Assembly (NCBI RefSeq): GCF_006438825.1
Contig: NZ_RCZP01000016.1
Span: 39,007-103,006, forward strand
Direction of reading: 5' to 3'
DNA length: 64,000 nucleotides
From: Muricoccus nepalensis
GTDB lineage: Bacteria; Pseudomonadota; Alphaproteobacteria; Acetobacterales; Acetobacteraceae
The notes under the pieces are model-generated. The model saw nothing but the letters and a program-made list of their open reading frames with translations, did not search any database and had not been told where the DNA came from. Below are positions 62,576 through 64,000 of this stretch, piece after piece. Numbering within the stretch: position 1 is the stretch's first letter; the number at the start of each line of letters is the position of its first letter. The translations under genes and the position numbers were made by a program.

Positions 62576-63629
62576 TTAATGGCGCATGGGCAGGAGCTGG
62601 GCCGAGGCGTGGGCGGTTTGGCCGTGTGGTGGCCTGCCGAGGTGCGTTAGGACGACCTCTGGCGCGGGCGGGCGGTAGTGCAGCGAGGAGTGCGGGCGAA
62701 CGGTGTTGTAGTGGCGGCGCCATTGCTCGATCAGGACCTTGGCCTCGGCGAGTGTGTTGAACACCTCGGCGTTCAGCAGTTCGTCGCGCAGCTTGCCGTT
62801 AAAGCTCTCCACGTAGCCGTTCTCCCAGGGGCTGCCCGGCTCGATGAACGCCGTCCTCGCGCCGACGCCGGTGATCCAGCCCTTCACGGCCGTGGCGGCG
62901 ACGGCGCCATTGCTCGATCAGGACCTTGGCCTCGGCGAGTGTGTTGAACACCTCGGCGTTCAGCAGTTCGTCGCGCAGCTTGCCGTTAAAGCTCTCCACG
63001 TAGCCGTTCTCCCAGGGGCTGCCCGGCTCGATGAACGCCGTCCTCGCGCCGACGCCGGTGATCCAGCCCTTCACGGCCGTGGCGGCGAACTCGGGCCCGT
63101 TGTCCGAACGAACATGACCCGGCACGCCGCGCAGGATGAACAGGTCCGACAGCACGTCGATGACGTCAGCGGCCCTGAGTTGTCGGCCCACCCGGATGGC
63201 CAGGCACTCGCGGGAGAACTCATCGACGACATTCAGCATCCGGAACTTGCGCCCGTCCCGGGTACGGTCCTCCACGAAATCATAAGCCCATACCTGGTTC
63301 GGCCGCTCGGGGCGCAGCCGCACGCAGGAGCCGTCAGCCAACCACAGCCGACGACGTTTAGGCTGCCGGGCGGGTACCCTCAGCCCTTCACGGCGCCAGA
63401 TACGCTCAACCCGCTTGTGATTGCACCGCCAGCCCTCCACCCGGAGCAGCGCGGTGATCCGGCGGTAGCCGTACCTGCCATACTGCCGGGCCAGATCAAT
63501 GATGCTTGCCGTCAGCGCCTCCTCGTCGTCCGCTGCGCAGGGCACCTTGCGCTGTGTCGAGCGGTGCTGCCCCAGCACCGCGCAGGCTCTGCGCTCGGAC
63601 ACGCCGAACTCATCCCTCACGTGCCCCAC
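62576..63629 (-). pseudogene. IS3-family transposase orfB, frameshifted by a 187-bp duplication
   Basis: OrfB is the DDE integrase part of the transposase. From about 63629 leftward it shows the HTH-like start EFGVSERRACAVLGQHRSTQ, the DDE residues D in WAYDFVEDRT, D in RSDNGPEF and E in [18 protein letters not shown]. After WRR the frame runs into the duplicated copy of the same segment and shifts, ending at 62799 with unrelated residues. The proper C-terminus ([18 protein letters not shown], then to the stop at 62576) is still present beyond the second copy in another frame. In the intact element a -1 frameshift near 63660 would join it to orfA. Probably inactive, since the conserved end is lost. 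Confidence 0.85.
62715..63088. repeat. Perfect 187-bp tandem duplication inside the IS transposase
   Basis: Bases 62715-62901 and 62902-63088 are the same sequence in direct tandem, as far as read by eye. The unit covers the codons from VKGWITGVG through [12 protein letters not shown]. Because 187 is not a multiple of three, it shifts the reading frame. Confidence 0.92.
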
Positions 63630-63652
63630 CGCCGCGCGACGACGGGCGGGGC

Positions 63653-63934
63653 TCAGTATTTTCCCGACGCCGCTTCTTTCAGGATCACCTTGTCCAACGT
63701 CAGGTCCGACACCGCTTTCCGCAGCCGCGCGTTCTCCCGCTCCAGCTCCCTCAACCGTCTCACCTGGTCCAGCTTCAGGCCGCCGAACTCGGCCCGCCAG
63801 CGGTAATAGGTCTGGTCGGTCACCCCGATCGCCCGCACCGCCTCCGACACCGGCTTGCCTTGCGTGGTCAGCACCTCAACCTGCCGCAGCTTGGCGACGA
63901 TCTCCTCGGGCGTGTGCGTCCTCTTCCGGCCCAT
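63653..63934 (-). CDS. IS3-family transposase orfA (HTH)
   Basis: OrfA, 93 residues, carries the helix-turn-helix of the transposase: GRKRTHTPEEIVAKLRQVEV, then VSEAVRAIGVTDQTYYRWRAEFG, then a leucine-zipper-like helix QVRRLRELERENARLRKAVSDL. It ends SGKY before TGA at 63653. The ATG at 63934 is chosen because GAGGAGG lies just upstream; a TTG fifteen bases earlier is open. The A-rich GGAAAATAC just before its stop is a plausible slippery site for the -1 frameshift into orfB. Confidence 0.92.
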   Translation of the reverse strand: MGRKRTHTPEEIVAKLRQVEVLTTQGKPVSEAVRAIGVTDQTYYRWRAEFGGLKLDQVRRLRELERENARLRKAVSDLTLDKVILKEAASGKY

Positions 63935-64000
63935 CCTCTGCCTCCTCAAAACAGCCGCCGGTCCACATAACCGACGGACCGCTTCTACGGGGGCACGTCA

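Larger units (their letters stand above)
62542..64000 (-). mobile_element. IS3-family insertion sequence (IS407-like group)
   Basis: The left end begins TGACAAGCCCCC (62542-62553). The complementary strand at the window's last bases reads TGACGTGCCCCC (64000-63989), so these are the imperfect terminal inverted repeats. Between them lie orfA and orfB on the - strand, overlapping by a -1 frame as in IS3 elements. The span is 1459 bp; without the internal 187-bp duplication it is 1272 bp, a usual size for this group. The right end coincides with the end of the window, so it and any target duplication cannot be checked. Confidence 0.85.

Noticed and set aside
62678..63806. Two + strand frames across the IS element with nearly the same sequence
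   Set aside because: Both are antisense shadows of orfB; their likeness comes from the 187-bp duplication.

Overview
The window comes from a very GC-rich bacterium (G+C around three quarters by eye, third codon positions almost all G or C). Gene content points to an alphaproteobacterium, most plausibly an Acetobacteraceae/Roseomonas-like organism: a tripartite-tricarboxylate binding protein, an OprB-type porin, MipA/OmpV, the zf-CHCC Complex-I-type zinc protein next to polA, a PmbA plus M16 peptidase pair, and hslVU. The taxon is inferred, not read directly. No rRNA, tRNA or CRISPR array was recognised.

Layout. 1-10 kb: the 5' part of an AI-2E family transporter (open at the window edge), zf-CHCC gene, polA, a short IPM-isomerase-type dehydratase pair flanked by two genes that share a secreted domain (one alone, one fused to a trypsin-like protease), and an OprB porin. 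10-16 kb: lipoprotein, guanine deaminase, TctC-type binding protein, enoyl-CoA hydratase, methyltransferase, MipA/OmpV protein and polysaccharide deacetylase. 16.2-26.2 kb: a tightly overlapping ten-gene operon that resembles a reduced aryl-polyene (APE) type II fatty acid/polyketide pathway (ACP, small membrane protein, acyl-ACP ligase, dehydratase, acyltransferase fused to a LolA-like domain, MMPL exporter, ketosynthase, chain-length factor, second dehydratase, ketoreductase), followed in the same overlap chain by a Nudix hydrolase and a strong terminator. 26-36 kb: Tim44-domain protein, GST, PmbA, M16 peptidase, EF-hand protein, membrane-linked Mrr-type nuclease, DyP peroxidase behind a CRP-type palindrome, a small frame broken by an amber codon, and threonine synthase. 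36-43 kb: phosphatase, monooxygenase, a TetR regulator in an operon with a DevBCA-type exporter, M23 peptidase and acyltransferase 3. 43-54 kb: xseA, a soluble GAF histidine kinase, purD, a DUF1835 protein, typA, a PfkB kinase and bactofilin. 54-62 kb: a MFS transporter, a partial his operon (hisB-DUF2628-hisH-GNAT-hisA, no hisF), TonB and hslVU. 62-64 kb: an AT-rich stretch and a gene cut by an IS3-family element whose transposase carries a 187-bp tandem duplication; the element reaches the last base of the window.

The most interesting system is the 16.2-26.2 kb operon. It has the chain-building and export parts of an APE pathway, but no aromatic ammonia-lyase, glycosyltransferase, thioesterase or second active ketosynthase was seen in it, and it carries an unusual acyltransferase-LolA fusion. 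Its product, starter unit and final location are open questions. Most other regions are ordinary housekeeping or transport genes.
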